From the NCBI RefSeq assembly GCF_010015445.1, contig NC_053123.1, forward strand, positions 12,227,434-12,291,433: DNA of 64,000 nt. The letters are read 5' to 3'. The translations under genes were made by a program, and so were the position numbers. The notes under the pieces were generated by a model, which saw only the letters and a list, made by a program, of their open reading frames with translations, made no database searches and had not been told where the DNA came from. Of the stretch, positions 1 to 20,906 are shown piece after piece; the stretch's first letter is position 1; each line of letters starts with the position of its first letter. The DNA comes from Perca fluviatilis. Lineage: Eukaryota; Chordata; Actinopteri; Perciformes; Percidae.

Positions 1-1653
1 CTCCTTCTTGTAACAAAAGAGGAAGCTCACACAAACATCAACTTAAAGGCTTTATTTAGCCAAACTAAAAATGAACATAAACATGGAAGTCAGTAATATC
101 AGTAGTGCCATGAGTGTATGGGTGGATGGGAGGTAGAGTGTACCCAGGGTGGTGCATGGTGAAGAGAGAGAGAGACCAGAGCATGGTGTGCAGCCATCTT
201 AAATACATGTGAGCCAGGCCGTAGGAGTGCCACATCTCCTCTGACGACTCTGGCTTTGACTCTGCCTACAGGCACCCTGAACACAGTTAAAGATACACAC
301 GATAAAACAGCACAGCACAGGCCATTTTAGACTGTATTTAATTCCTTTAAGTGATGGCAAAACTTTATGAGGTCCGGCACATAACATCTTGTTTAACATT
401 TCAATTCCTATATGAATTAAACAACTGAAGTGTAGAAGGATAATTAGACAGCTTTAGAGGTGCTGGTAGGTGTATGTTGTAAACTTTGGACGGAGCGAGG
501 CTAGCTGTTTCCCCTTACAACCAATCGGTGCTAAGCTAACTGACTGCTGGCATCACTCACAGCAACAGAGCAAATATGTGTATTTCCCAAAATTGTCACA
601 TTATTCCTTTACACAAGTAAGCAATATCAGTACATAATAGAACTGAATGAGTACCTCAAGAGTCAGTATAGTATTTTGTCCTAGAGTTTGTGTCTGTTGC
701 CTTTTTTACATGAAGCAGGAATATTTCAAAATGACAGATTATTTATAAAAATGACATGCACGGTAGTATGATTGCAATGAACAGTTACACTATGGCATTT
801 GACATTTGCTTGCAGAACAATGTGCTTACTAAGTGAAACATGTCTGTTTTCTCAGTCTCTGTTTGTTACTGTGCAATATGATTCTTGCCATAGCTCCAGC
901 TGTAATAAATCTGCTAAGAAGTTAGGTTCCTGTCTACAGTATTGGCAGCATTAATAAATTGTACCCTGGGGACAGGGTGGATGTCTGTGTGTGTATGTGT
1001 GTGTGTGTGCAAATCCTGAATCTGACTGTGTATACCATGAAAAAATAAAACTGGAACACTGATGTAAAATGTGAGACCAACTAATGTATTGTTGAGTTTG
1101 GTCTCTCATGGCACAGGATTTGTTAACAATAAGAAAACTATAGAATAATGCCAGCCCTAACGGGGGTGAAGAAACTTTTAACACAATAAAAAAAAAAGGA
1201 TGGTTATTTGACCAGACCAGGCAAATTCAAGAAAAGTATATCGACAATGAAATATATCAGAAGGATAATGTGTAAGCACAGTTACCTGAGTGAAAACGTT
1301 GTGAACCTGGGAGCAGGTGTGGGTCAGGTTGGGTCAGCTAAAAGACCTCTACTGTGGAAACAGAGTAGGTTGGACACAGCTTCGCCAACAGACCGTCAAT
1401 CAGTAACAGAAAATGTATGGAAAAAAAGGCATCAAGGTAGGCTACTTAACAAATTGTTGGATTGCCAAGCGATCTCAGGGAAGTGCAGGGCAAAATCTCT
1501 CAATAATCAGTACTCAGTTCAAAACTGGACAAATATGAAACTCTAAAGAAAATAAAACGGAAAATAAACAATATGAATAATAACTCATCACAGACTTACA
1601 GATTGACACCGGTTTACCTCCTGAAGAAACACAGTTTCCCATGAGATCAGGTC
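1..1653. other. Gene-free flank
   Basis: No exon with family similarity or a plausible splice pattern on either strand. Short TG runs occur near 990 and GA near 165. A minus-strand AATAAA lies at the extreme left (about 50-56) without a supporting coding region. Confidence 0.4.
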
Positions 1654-1657
1654 TTAA

Positions 1658-2163
1658 AGTGCTCATATTATGCTCATTTTCAGGTTCATAATTGGATTTA
1701 GAGGTTGTACCAGAATAGGTTTATGTGGTTTAATTTTCAGAAAACACCATATTTTTGTTGTACTGCACATTAGTGCAGCTCCTCTTTTCACCCTGTGTGT
1801 TGAGCTCTCTGTTTTAGCTACAGAGTGAGACATCTCACTTTTGTTCCATCTTTGTTGGGAGTCGCACATGCGCCGTAAGTACTGCTAGCTAGTCAGTTGC
1901 AGAGTATGAGGGCATGCCACGCTAGCAGCTAGGCGAGCATTATAACGCGTGTTACAAAGTGACGCACGTTCGTCACGGAAGTAAAGGCTGGACTACAATA
2001 GAGCTGTTTGGAGCGGTTTGTGAACAGTGTTTTCTCTGGAAGATGGTAAGTCCCTTTGGGGTGGACTTTGGGCTTTTTCACTTTGTAAACCTATAATGTG
2101 CACAACAAGATATATAACACATTAAAGGAAAGGGAAAAAGCCAAAACGCACAATATGAGCACT
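1658..2163. mobile_element. TTAA-flanked MITE, 506 bp
   Basis: TTAA occurs at both borders (1654-1657 and 2164-2167). The termini AGTGCTCATATTATGC and, inverted, AGTGCTCATATTGTGC match at 15 of 16 positions. There is no coding capacity. TTAA specificity suggests mobilisation by a piggyBac-like (or Kolobok) transposase; which one cannot be told from this copy. Confidence 0.8.
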
Positions 2164-3968
2164 TTAAATGATAAAGAACAGAAGCAAGGACAGAGTCGAT
2201 GGGTGGATGGAGACTCCCAGTCCAGCCCATGACTCATATGAGCAAAGGGTGCAACAGTGGCCTTTCTCCCTTCTTCTTTTTTTCCCCCCCTGAAGTGGAG
2301 CACTTAGTCTAATGCGAATAATGACGATGACTGTTTTCCAGGCTGGCCATTACCCCCTGCCTGTATTGAAAAAGCAGTAAATGAGCCAAGATTTATTGCT
2401 ATAAATTACATCATCCCCCTCTCTATCTTTAGCTAGACCTTTGTTCTTTTTTTATGTGATGTCTTATTATTCAATCTTCATTGCTCACTTTTCCATAACG
2501 TTTCTGTTATGCTGCATTTACGACTCCCTGTTCTGTCTCTCTCAGATGAATTCTCCTCAGTCTGGCTAACATAGCCGACACATCTAAGTACAATTTTACA
2601 CCTTCCCCACCAGCATCAGTGCAGACCAGCCAGTCTGTGTTTCTCTATACTGTATGGATGTCAGTGTAAGAAAAGCCAAAAAAAGCCTTTAATTAAACTA
2701 TCCGAAGGCATAAAATATAAATCATAGCTGTTATTAAAAGCTCAAAGCAATTAAAATGTAGAATAATATGTAATTGATAAATAAAAGATATAAGGGGTGT
2801 CAAAGAGTGTAATGAGCTGGCTTTTCATCAGCACTTCCAACTGCCTTCCTGACTTTTTTTTTTTGTCATTTTAGAGAGAATAAGTCATGAGCTGTGCTGC
2901 AGGGCTGAATGGGCTGCCTCTCTCTCTCTCTCTATGTGTGAATTACATGCTACTAATGACGTTCAGGGAATTTGCAGTCGTTTTAAACACAGAGGAAACG
3001 TCAGCGAGGACAAAGCTTGCGGCAAGGCTGTTGGGTTAGGAGATATATATAACGATAAAGTGAGAACGGAAACATTTCAAACCCAAAATGCTCACTCGAC
3101 CGGCTGGGAGTTCAATCAGAGGATTGTGGTGATAAACACATGACAAGCATTAGCTCAACAGAGGTTTGTATTTGGTTTGAATGATACATCAAACATAAGA
3201 AGCGCCACTCAGGAAGACCTGTGAATTGTTTATTTGAGGCTGACAATTCACACTATCATGCAAAAACAATTTTCTTGCACTATACAAGCTGCTTTGTACA
3301 ACAAAATGTTTGATCTCCCCTGTGTCAAAGCTATTATTATCTTACCAACTATTTATCTTACCAAGGACAAGTTGAATGTTTGCTGTTTTACACCCCGTTT
3401 TACTAGAGATGGATTTTTTTTTCTAATTCCTGCAAATTCTCTTCAAATTCTTTTCAAATTGGATGAATATTTTCTGATTATACATTCCTACAGTGACATG
3501 TCTTAATGTCTTCTGTGAAAAAGCCTATAGAGCCCAGCTGTATCTTTCCAGGTCGCCACAGGTTTCTATTAACAAAATGCCATATTAGTCACTCTGACAT
3601 TTCCTGTGTTTTATTTTTCAAACTTGCTGTAATTGGCTGGAAAATAAATGACTGTGTTCCACCTTAGTGATCTTGGGAAAACACTGAAATACTAAGCTGC
3701 TGTTTCATTTTTATGATTTTAGACCAATCTCATATCTGTCACCTGTAGGCCAATCATCTGCCACTGTGGAAGCTTTCATTGACACTTACGCTAATACCTA
3801 TTAAACCTGCTGACATGCCTTAATCTCTTTCTACAGACACAAATTTGCTGTTACTGTAGGTATTTGGTCTGGAGGCATGGAAGGTGCATATATCATTCCC
3901 ACAAGATGAGGCAGTGACAGTAAGAGATGTAACATCTACACAAGAATCAACTCTTTATTTAAACATAT

Positions 3969-4150
3969 TAGTTTTTTTATTTTAAGATTATTTATTGGGC
4001 ATTTATTTGAAAGGTCAGCTGAAGGCATGAAAGGGGAGAGAGAGGGGGAATGACATGCAGCAAAAGTGGAGTTGAACCCAGGCCCGCTACGTTGAGGAGT
4101 AAACCTCTATATATGGGCGCCCGCTCTACCAACTGAGCTATCTGTGTGCC
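3969..4150 (-). mobile_element. tRNA-derived SINE, copy 1
   Basis: Read on the minus strand, the head has an A box (TAGCTCAGTTGGTAGAGC) and a B box (GGGTTCAACTCC), then a body with CATGTCATTCCCCCTCTCTC and a tail containing AAATAA motifs. Same family and orientation as the copies at 60770 and 63820. The head looks like a tRNA gene but the rest of the cloverleaf does not, so it is not annotated as a tRNA. Confidence 0.8.
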
Positions 4151-5829
4151 AAATATCATTTATCATATCATATATTAGTTTTACAGATTGAAACATTACT
4201 GTCTCAATTTCCTTTAGCAAGACTGAAATGAACATAAGTGGCTGAGATAGAAGTGGCTCTCTAAACCACCATGACTGAATGAACCATATAATTAGTGAAG
4301 AATTACAAATTTAGACAAAAAAAAAACAGCGTGAAGCTTTTTCATATTTTTTTTAAATAACTCTTTACAAGTACAATAAGTGTCTATATAGAAGCACCTG
4401 GAGACTTGTCAAATATAGACATCTTTTTTTTAAAAGGCGGAGAGCAAAGAACCGAATGTACTCAGATAATCATACCCTGTAATACCCTCAAGAAGACCAG
4501 TTAGTTGAACACATTTTTGAGATTATAAATCCTGTGCTGCAAGAAGACATTTTTCAGTCAAGTGGTTATTATTGTTATTCCTATTAGTATGATTGTGGTT
4601 GTGTGGTATGGATAACATCTCACAATTTAAAAGGGTCTTTGTTTTCTGAAATTAGAGATATAATCAGTAATGAAGTTTCTTCTGAACTTACCCGATTGCA
4701 TTTTATTTATTTCTGTCCATCCTGGTTTCTTGATGTTTGATATTGCCAATACGGCCCTGTCCCATTCCCATTACTGTAACTCCCAAACATGTTTTAATTA
4801 TGAGTGGTTATTCCCTAACATAATTAAGCTTCAAACACAAATCTTCTGCTATGGATATTGCTTACCCATACTATATGAAAGGAGCTTCATAACATATAAT
4901 TTATATTTTTTAATCACAAAAAAAGATGTAATTCTTCCTTTTGTTATTTCTACTTTGAGAAAAAACACATTCCATTCGAGGGGTCAGACTGGCATAGTCA
5001 TATTGGGATCAGTGACGTTGTGTGTGTGTGTGTGTGTATGTGTGTGTGAAAAAGAGAGATTGACAGCCCTGACAGTTTTGGCAGTTATACGATTCTGAGG
5101 TGGGCGTTTTGATTGATGCGTCTAAGTAGCTGGCAACCCTTAGATCAAACCCTTCACACGCACACGCACACGCACACACACACAAAACATGTCAAATTTA
5201 AAATACTACGTACAAGTATATACATATGGAGAGAGAAAACCATGACTGTGCTAAATAATATAATTTATTCAACTGACCTCACATATGTTTACAACTATAC
5301 TCTTATAGACACTGCATGAATAAATAAATAGCTGTATTTCCCTATCAACAAACATCATTTTCAATGCTGCATTTAAAAGTAGACTAATTTGTTCCAATGC
5401 TTTTGGTATATACATTTATCACACAAAAATACATCATCATTGCAATTTACGACATTTATCCACAAATGTGCCAGTTCAACGGCTGATAGAATCTTTTGTG
5501 TGTTCAGGTTTGTGAATGAACCTAAGCTACGGCACACTCGTTATGAAGCTTATTTGACGAGGAGGAAAGTTTACATTCACATTTAAGTCCAATGAGATTG
5601 CCTGACACTTTGCATAGCATCAGACCAGCAGTCACCCCATTCAGTTTGAAGCTGACGTCGCCTTGGTGGCAAATCATAAATCCCTCAGCTGTTATTAATG
5701 CTTTAGGGACGAGACAGGATCAGGTTGGGATTTAGTGTGTCTTACTGTATCTCAGCAGATATGGCTGCATGCCGGGATCAAGTCCCCTTTACTCTAAAGA
5801 CTAACTATAAGGCCAATATGCCACCTTAA

Positions 5830-6240
5830 AGGATAAGGCTGGTGTTATACTAGATTTTTCTTATTGCCACCAAATTGCTTGAAAAGACCAAAATCAACAA
5901 TGAATCGATCCTACTAACAAGTATTGTCTGAGCAGCCAAAGCCTGATATTAGCTTGTTTTTTCTGTGCTATAGAACTCTTCTGTTGTCCAATAAACTAGT
6001 GAAAACACATCAGTGAGCCACACTCATTGACATATTCCTCCATTAAGATTACCATTAGCACTTTCAGTTGTTTAAAGTTCTATACCTACTGCTGCCATAA
6101 ATACCCAATAGGATGTCCAATGTGTATTAATCCACATGGAAATAGTCCCCAACAAATGCACCATTTAGTCCTGTTTGAGTAGTGTTTTCTGCAAACTACA
6201 GTGCCCCAACTGTGTTAGGAAATTGTTCCTTAAAAGAAAA
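5830..6240. mobile_element. Probable TTAA-type repeat, left end only
   Basis: Begins TTAA-AGGATAAGGCTGGTG at 5826, a start I recognise from abundant fish repeats. I could not find a matching inverted right end, so the element is truncated or its right border differs; the end given is only approximate. Confidence 0.4.
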
Positions 6241-6289
6241 TGACACTATATATTAATGATCTCCTTTTAAAGATGTATGTCTTCAGTCA

Positions 6290-6290
<1 letters not shown>

Positions 6291-6330
<40 letters not shown>
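6291..6330. repeat. (TA)n microsatellite
   Basis: About 40 bp of pure TA, followed by GATATAGATATGG. Confidence 0.95.
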
Positions 6331-6332
<2 letters not shown>

Positions 6333-8428
6333 TATAGATATGGTCGGGAAGTCAGAGAATACTGTAAGACAGACTGACACATTGTTAGTTTTGGTCTTAA
6401 TTGTTGACAATAAATAAAATACAGAATGTCACCAGCCTGATCCTTTAACTGAAAAATGATTTCTAAATAAGTGGTCACTTTTTGCCAGTGTTTCCAAACC
6501 CAGTCATTGTCCATGGTTGACCTTTGCATTAAGGCGAGTCCATAGATAAAATAAAACACCAACAAACCACAACAATTCTGACAGGGAATTGTTAGACAAC
6601 ATAAACACAGAGAAGTCAACTGGACAACAGTAACACGTAACACAAGCCAAAAACATCACTTCATAAAGTGACTCCTTTACACGATTCGGGCCATACAGAG
6701 AAGCAGCGCGCCAGGTAGTTTGAAACAGCCAGACCTGGGGAAATGTGAGGACTGACATTGGAGAATTTGTGTGAGGGTGCTCTATCAGTAACTTTCATCA
6801 CTGTATATGACACACTGTCAAACAAACCCTTAAAAACTGCAGTTTCAACCTTTATTAATCAAATGTCCGCAGGGCTAATCGACTTGGGATTGGATCAATA
6901 ATGACCGGTGCTACCGACACCATCCTGGGAGAAACAATCATTTCCTGTCTCCGCTAACCTGCTGTGGCCGGCCAGTCAATACAGGTTTAGGAAGAGCAAA
7001 CAAACCATCATAGGCACACACACTGTTTCAAATGAGCTTTTGTGTGATCATTTTAAAGGATCATATCAGTCCTTTAAAATGATACCAAGGAAGTATACTG
7101 TTTATTAATGGCAATCATTTTCAAAACTTACTGTAGTGTTTTAGATTTCTGAATTGTCATACTTTCCATGCTGCCATTGGGTTCCATTCATTTATTTATG
7201 AAAATGATCAAATGTGCTTTAATTGTTGTCAATGTTACTGTAATGTGGTAATGCTGTTGTAAATGCATATTAATTCAAAGAAGTACGATGAAGATGTACG
7301 ACACAATCATAAGTTTGCCAAACAATAAGATTTCAAATTGATTTTCACAACGCATGGGAATGAATGAAAGCCAGTGGCTGCTTAGAAGGTACACAGGAAA
7401 AACAGGTTTCTAATGGATATTTATCAGGGTGGTGTGTAATGAAATCTGAGGTTCTTAAGGAATTACATCCATACATGAGGATTCTGCAGGTTCCTCTGCA
7501 CGTTTTACGTCCAGTGCAAAAAGTGTAGAGTTCAAGATAGTGGAGGATGTTTAATGTGTTTGACTTTGACAACAAAGAGTCATGTGTGTGTCCCATTTTT
7601 ATGTTTAAAAATGACCAATATATTTTTTTAGAGCTGATATAATCAATATTTTCTATTAAATAAAATAGATCAAAGATTGATTAAATGACTAATGACTATC
7701 AAATGACAGATAATTATCACCCACAGTAGAGTCCTTCAGGCCATTGTTTTGGGGTTTTCGGGCCCACAACTTAAGTTTTTTTGGTTTACTCTTACTGCTC
7801 TCATCAACCTCGTTGCTGCCCCTTGAGGCAGCTCTTTACAACAAAACGCTTTGATAAACCCGCTGTACACTACCTGTCATAGTAAGCGACTAGCTGGTGA
7901 ACATAGTGGAGTATTTAGCAGCTAAGGAGCCACATATTTAACTCAGGAGTTAGTGGAGACCAAAACAGAGCTAAAAGGAGAGTGAATATTGGACTTGATT
8001 ATACCGCAGCCATTTTGTCGTTGCAACATGGGGATATTGTTGGATTTCAAACATAAATACATTTTTTAAAGACTGAACGTAGTCTGCAGAATCATCCAAT
8101 ATCAACCTTCTGTTTGGCGAGTCAAGGGTTAAGTAATATGACGGCATGTGGTTCTTAATTCAACACGTACTGTATCTGGGATTAGCGATTATGAGAGGAA
8201 ATTTAAGAGCAAGGTGAGCATGAAACAAAATTAGCAAAAAAATCAAAAAATCAATGACAGTAACTTGCAAATTCAGTTCAATGTATCTACGTATCTATAC
8301 AACATAGATCCTACAAATATTATTGCTCTATTAATACATTTACTTTACGCAAACTTACAACTCAAAGCCTGAAAAGGTTCTGGAGCATTCACTGCTTTGT
8401 TGAATGTGTACACATGTGCATGTTCATC

Positions 8429-8429
<1 letters not shown>

Positions 8430-8491
<62 letters not shown>
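8430..8491. repeat. (CA)n microsatellite
   Basis: About 31 CA units, roughly 440 nt beyond the slc5a7 stop codon and possibly within its 3' UTR. Confidence 0.95.
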
Positions 8492-8494
<3 letters not shown>

Positions 8495-8928
8495 TATTAC
8501 ATGGACACGCATGACAGGGACACAACTCCTTGGTTAGATATTGCACTATTCTCATTACCCCCAGCAAACCGTTGTAGACGTCAATGTCCACTGCATTCAC
8601 TCTTTGTTTTCCCCTGAAAGTCCTTCTGATCACTGTCGTAGCACTTAAATTAAAATAGATTCACAGAATCACGATTTAAAAAAAAGCATGAGTATGGTAT
8701 GCTTGACACAGCTGATTGACAATCAACGTCCTGGAATCTTAAAAAAGAAGGAGGCACCATATAATCAGCATAAAACAAACTTGTGGAGTCACTCGGAAGC
8801 CACAGCAGATTTCTGTTGATTTGGCTTCCGGTGCGGCAGTAGCAAGTTTCCTGAAGAATGTCGATGCCTCTTGGATTATTCCTTCGTCTTCAAATTCCTT
8901 GGTTTAGTTTTCTTTGTGCCTTTGTTGC

Positions 8929-15803
<6,875 letters not shown>

Positions 15804-18800
15804 CTTCCTTTTGGTCCGCTTCCTCCCGCCGAGATCAAGTGCGCGCGGAGGACTGGAATCTCATGGAGAGAACTTTGAAGAAGACAAGAAAGAAACACAT
15901 TTCTATGGACTTTCTATGGACTGTTCTTGACTTCGAGCTGACATAAATATTTTACAGAAGCCTCACCTTGTGCCACACCATTTTAGACGTTCCACAATTA
16001 AAGTGCTTCCATGCGTATTAGGCTAAATGGAGATGTATGAAAAAACGATAAACCTAAAATGATCAACTTTAAAAACACTAATGCCCAGACAATGTATTTG
16101 AGACTACCAAATGCTTAAACACTACACATTTAATTTGTATTCTGTTTGAGTTGATGAATGACCACATATTGCATATTACAAACTGGCACCCAGTGGTTTC
16201 CATCCAGTTAGAGAATACAAAGTATTTCAAATTTGAAAGTTAATGTTTTCTACGCACCGATCAACTTCATTTGTCCAGCGGTGACAACTACAAATCCCTT
16301 GTTCACCAAAGTAGTAACATAAACAATTCTTGCCGAACTCACGCGGATGTTTTTTTTTTCAGTTCAAGTATTAAATTGGAAATCACAATAAGAGAAAAAT
16401 CTAATTCAAATTTACCTACAAATTACAATTAAGAAAACAACATCAGGATAATCTATAGCCCACATTTCAGACTGGAAAACGCCTGTATTTTTCGAGTCTA
16501 ATTTTTGTTAGTAGCCCCCACTCATGTCAAGTCCCTGCATCCAATACATGGAACCAAAATACGCAGAACTGCAGTACATTCCTGCTCGTTCAATCAATCA
16601 ATCAATCAATCAATTAGCCTATTAGACAAAGGACCGGCGGGTGCTGAACGCCTCTCGAATTTTAAAAATTCTGAAATAATTACGTGCCTTTTCCACTTTG
16701 ATATCGTTTAATACTTGAATGAAAGATCATATTTTTACTTGTTCGGTAAAAGCTATGAAGAGTAGCCATACCTTACCGTGTCCAACTGACGCACATGCTG
16801 TAGAAAAGGAAGATGGACAACCGGCACTCCATAATGTGTCACCAATTTAAAAGATATGAATTAGAAAAAAACAAACAGAAACAATTATATTATTATTGTA
16901 ACACTTGTTCAGCTTTTAAGCCACTTGAATATGTTTTACGCGCGCCTTGCTGCCTCACTTTAATTCCAAAAATGGCTTTCTCAAATTATTGTGCCAGTTT
17001 ACTCACGCAGTGTCTGTTACATTTAAATGTATTCGTGAAAAGTGTTCAGGCTGCCCTGTAGCATTCTATGATTTTAACATTTTGGACCGACATGGTTTTG
17101 TTTCGTGCGTAAAAGTCCATTAATGCTTCCCAAATGTAACGCACCGTCAAAAAACTGCGAATCATTAACCAGACCAACTAAAACGGATGCATAAGGGTTT
17201 TTATGTAGCCTACTATGTGCTGCATCACTAGAATCAAACCTGTGGGGTTCTGCCCCCCGTTGCGCTGACACCATGGTTCCAGGAGGCCAGTATTGCATTA
17301 TTGATCTTTCTTTAAATCAACATCTGTCACTACGGTCAAATACAGTTCCAGCCAGCCAACACATATTAGTAAAATAAGACAATATTAGAAACTGACATTA
17401 TCTTACCTTTCCTTTGGAGAAACAAGTCTAAATAGATTACAGAAGCAGGGCCCCCAAAAGAATAATTACAAAAGTGCCAAAGACGTGTGGAAAAGTGTTA
17501 AGGTACCACAAAGTAATCCTCTTGGACGACCAAACACAATTCTCCTATGTTGTTTTAAGTCACCAATGCTTGTCGGAAAGGGAGAGAGAGAGAGAGGGAG
17601 GGGGGAAGAGCGAGGGACGGGGAGAGAGGGTGGAGGTGGGTGGAGATGAATGGGAGTGGTGGGTTTATTGGGTGCTGTCAGGGTGAGTAGATGGTGGATG
17701 GATGTCTTCCAGGGCAGGACGAAAATAGACTAATAGAGAGTGGCGTGACGCACAACCTCTTCGGGAAAGCTTTCCAATATCATAATATCATATTGGCAAT
17801 GGATGAAACCTTTACTCTGCCAGGTTACATTTCAGGCCTGATTTACGATCTTGCTTCGCGATTAAAGCACTTCGCGTTTATTCTGCAAACGCTGGCTGTA
17901 TGGTGGTAATGCTGAAGGTGTAAGCCCCACATAGGATTACTTTTTTCATTTTAGCATCCATCTTACGCATGCAGCTCTGACGCCTTTTTTGTCCAAGAAC
18001 ATCACTCCACTCACAAGCTTTTGCATTTAAATATCCAAACGTTCAAACCAACTTTGTATAAATAGAGTCACAAGGAATGAGCAATGGCGACTCACATGAC
18101 ATTATTTTGTTCACTTTGAGTAGACTTGAAGTCGTATGTCACCAAATCCAGTCTTGAAGAACAATTCTTTTAAAAGGCTACAACTCTTTTTTATCACATA
18201 AAGATGTTTAAAATAATCAAAGAAGTGCATCACGTGAGCGACTATTTATATGCTACATATATCTATGTATATACACCTCGTAAAAGATGTTACCTCATAT
18301 AGACTGCCTTCAAACCACAACTGGAGCAGTAATAAAGGCTCTACAGTCCCTACTACAACATCTATTATCCCACTACATGAGGTTTCCTTGGAGCATTCAG
18401 ACCACTGTCCATGGTGCTGAAATGTGAAAACTAATCGCCCACAGGCCATAAAAGAAACATTTACTAGTACTACTCATTATGGAGTATTTAGTTTGTGGCC
18501 TTAATATAATTTTTTAATTTGCTTTGGTGTGAAGCCTTTTCTATCTTGTGATACTTCTGCATTTACATGTTTTTTTTTTTTTTTTGGAACAGTTCATTTT
18601 CACAAGCATAAGTACAAGTATTTTCCTTTACTGAATTCCAAACTTAAAAAAACCAAAACAGAAATAGAAATCATTATTTGTGCTTTACTAGCAGTATAAA
18701 TGAGCTTCTCTGTGTCAAGATGTTGATACTGACTAGTCTGACTGCTGGGAATAAAATAAATGACTTGCTTGAATTGCAGCACATCCTCTAATTGAATGTA

Positions 18801-19191
18801 TGTGTGGCTGACAGGCTGCCAGATGGAGGGCATCTCCTAATTGGAAGGTTTTCTAACAGTAAGCCTCAGAAACATGTCCACAGTGTTACAGGTAGTTATA
18901 GGCAAGCAGCTGGAGAAGCTTTAGAAGAGTCACAAATGACTTAGAATTCAGCATCCAGGAATGAGAATAATTGATATTTCACACATATGACTTAAGGGCT
19001 CAGGCTCCATGTTAGATAATTCATAGAAAGGGCTAATATCTAGTCTATACCATTTTCACCATTAACGATGTAGTCTAAATGAATAAAAAGAAGCTCAGGC
19101 TTTAGGCTGCCTTCTCAGAAGACCTATGTCGCCATCCAGTGGCTTTCTTTTGCTTCACAAAATGTATTCTTAATGTAACTATACATGAGAA
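15804..19191. other. slc5a7 upstream region
   Basis: Should contain the slc5a7 promoter and a 5' UTR exon. A purine-rich stretch of about 110 bp (GAGAGAGGGAGGGGGG...) lies at 17577-17690, and a (CAAT)n run at about 16590-16614. No open frame resembles a known protein. Confidence 0.35.
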
Positions 19192-19195
19192 TTAA

Positions 19196-19604
19196 AGGTA
19201 CTCTAAGTGATGTGACGCGTTTTTTAGGCTACACATTTTTTCGTCACATACAGCAAACCTCTCCTCACTATCTGCTAGCTGCCTGTCCCCTGAACACACG
19301 TGAGCTGGTTGAGCCATCACTCCAGCAGCGTTAGCACGTAGGCTACTTCCACAATGCGTATTCATGACTCAACCAACAACTATCTTGTCAGTTATTGGCT
19401 GGAACATTGTTTGTTATGGTTTGTGGGGCAGGTTGGGGCAGTTTGTTTTTGTTGCCGTTTGTGGAGCCTGGGCTGTCTACAGAGACCACGTTTTTTTACA
19501 GTGTGTTCAGGGGACATGCAGCTAGTAGATAGTGAGGAGATGTTTGCTGTATGTGACAAAAAATGTTGTAGCCTAAAAAACGTGTCACATCACTTAGCGC
19601 ACCT
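19196..19604. mobile_element. TTAA-flanked palindromic MITE, 409 bp
   Basis: TTAA at 19192-19195 and 19605-19608. The two halves are a long imperfect palindrome: AGGTACTCTAAGTGATGTGA at the left against AGGTGCGCTAAGTGATGTGA (inverted) at the right, then matching TTTTTTAGGCTACA, GTCACATACAGCAAAC and CTCCTCACTATCT segments. The transcript would fold into a hairpin. Confidence 0.8.
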
Positions 19605-19730
19605 TTAAAATTTGACAGTATGGTGGTCATAACTGCAGTAAGGTTTCCTAGGTGTTAAACTGTAAATAATCAACACTGGGTTTTAGGGCAAAAAGTGTCA
19701 CTATGTCACCTACTGTAGGTCTTTGTCACA

Positions 19731-20087
19731 TAGAGCTGGGCAATATATCGATATTATATTGATATCGTGATATGAGACTAGATATTGTCTTAGATTTTGG
19801 ATATCGTAATATGGCATAAGTATAGTCTTTTCCTGGTTTTAAAGGCTGCATTACAATAAAGTGATGTACTTTTCTGAACTTACCAGACTGTTGTAACTGT
19901 TCTATTTGCCCTTATCCACTTAGTCAATATATCCACATTACTGATGAATATTTATATAAAATCTCATTGTGTAAATATTTTGTGAAAGCACCAATAGTCA
20001 ACACTACAATATTGTTGCAGTATCGATATCGAGGTATTTGATCAAAATTATCGTGATTTTTGATTTTCTCCATATCGCCCAGGCCTA
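19731..20087. mobile_element. hAT-type MITE with perfect 8-bp target duplication
   Basis: TTGTCACA flanks both sides (19723-19730 and 20088-20095). Termini are TAGAGCTGGGCAATATA and, inverted, TAGGCCTGGGCGATATG. The interior is rich in ATATCGATAT motifs. 8-bp duplications and TAG-starting ends fit the hAT superfamily. No coding capacity. Confidence 0.85.
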
Positions 20088-20906
20088 TTGTCACAGCAGA
20101 TGTTTGGACTTGCCATAGCAGGAAAAGCACAGGTGGAACTAATACTGTTAACGATAGTTCTGTTCCATCTAAGTATCCCAGCAACCCAGGTCAATTAATC
20201 TCATTAATAACAGCTGTGTGTCTCTTTTTTTTTTTTTACTTTGACATGTCAAAATATGTGCTTTGAAAAATGCTTATAAAAACAACAAGTATTTCTATAA
20301 AGTACTAAGCTATGTCTAAATCATCAGAAAATGCCTTTGTTTATTTTTTTTATTTTCTTTGGCATGAAAATATTGAATACTGAGATAAGATATCATCCAC
20401 TACCTTTGAAATAATTATTATATTTGAATTGGCTTTCAGAAAAAAAGTTAACCCCAACTAGAAAGTAGGCTACAGCAAGGAAGTGACAGAAAAATAGCAG
20501 ATCCATTAACATGTGTGTTACAGTGTGTTTATAGTCTTTTCTGTAGCTATCTGCAGTAAAATGTTGCCACCTTCTGGTCCTTCAGGTACATAGCAGGAGG
20601 TCAACAGGTTTGAGGTCTCTATTCTCTCTCACACACTGTACGCTTTGTTAGGCTCTCAGATCTGGTCCTGTTAGAGGAAAGCCTGAGCAGTGTGTCACAT
20701 TGTGATATCCTTTCAAAATCAGACTTTTGGTCAAACATGGTGATGTAAAATACTGTTTTTTAAACTTGTTTTATGGTAGAGAGGAGGCTAAATACTTGTT
20801 AAGATATATTAAAAAATGTTGGAGAAATGTTTAGTTGACTGTTTTGGTCTATGCAGCATCTTTTTCATTCATAACAGTCCCCATGGTTTTGCAGTTTTTG
20901 GGTTTC

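Larger units (their letters stand above)
2168..8428. other. Intergenic region and presumed slc5a7 3' flank
   Basis: Apart from the SINE at 3969, the truncated TTAA repeat at 5830 and microsatellites (TC near 2920, GT near 5020, CA near 5156, TA at 6291), I see nothing coding. The slc5a7 3' UTR extends leftward from 8928, but its end cannot be fixed. Confidence 0.4.

Noticed and set aside
49..56. Minus-strand AATAAA near the left edge as the 3' end of another gene
   Set aside because: No coding exon upstream of it on that strand before slc5a7, almost 9 kb away; a single hexamer is weak evidence.
4670..5098. 142-codon plus-strand open frame
   Set aside because: AT-rich, ends in a (GT)n microsatellite-coded Cys-Val run, no domain recognised.
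17074..17298. 74-codon minus-strand open frame upstream of slc5a7
   Set aside because: No protein similarity recognised and no splice context linking it to slc5a7.
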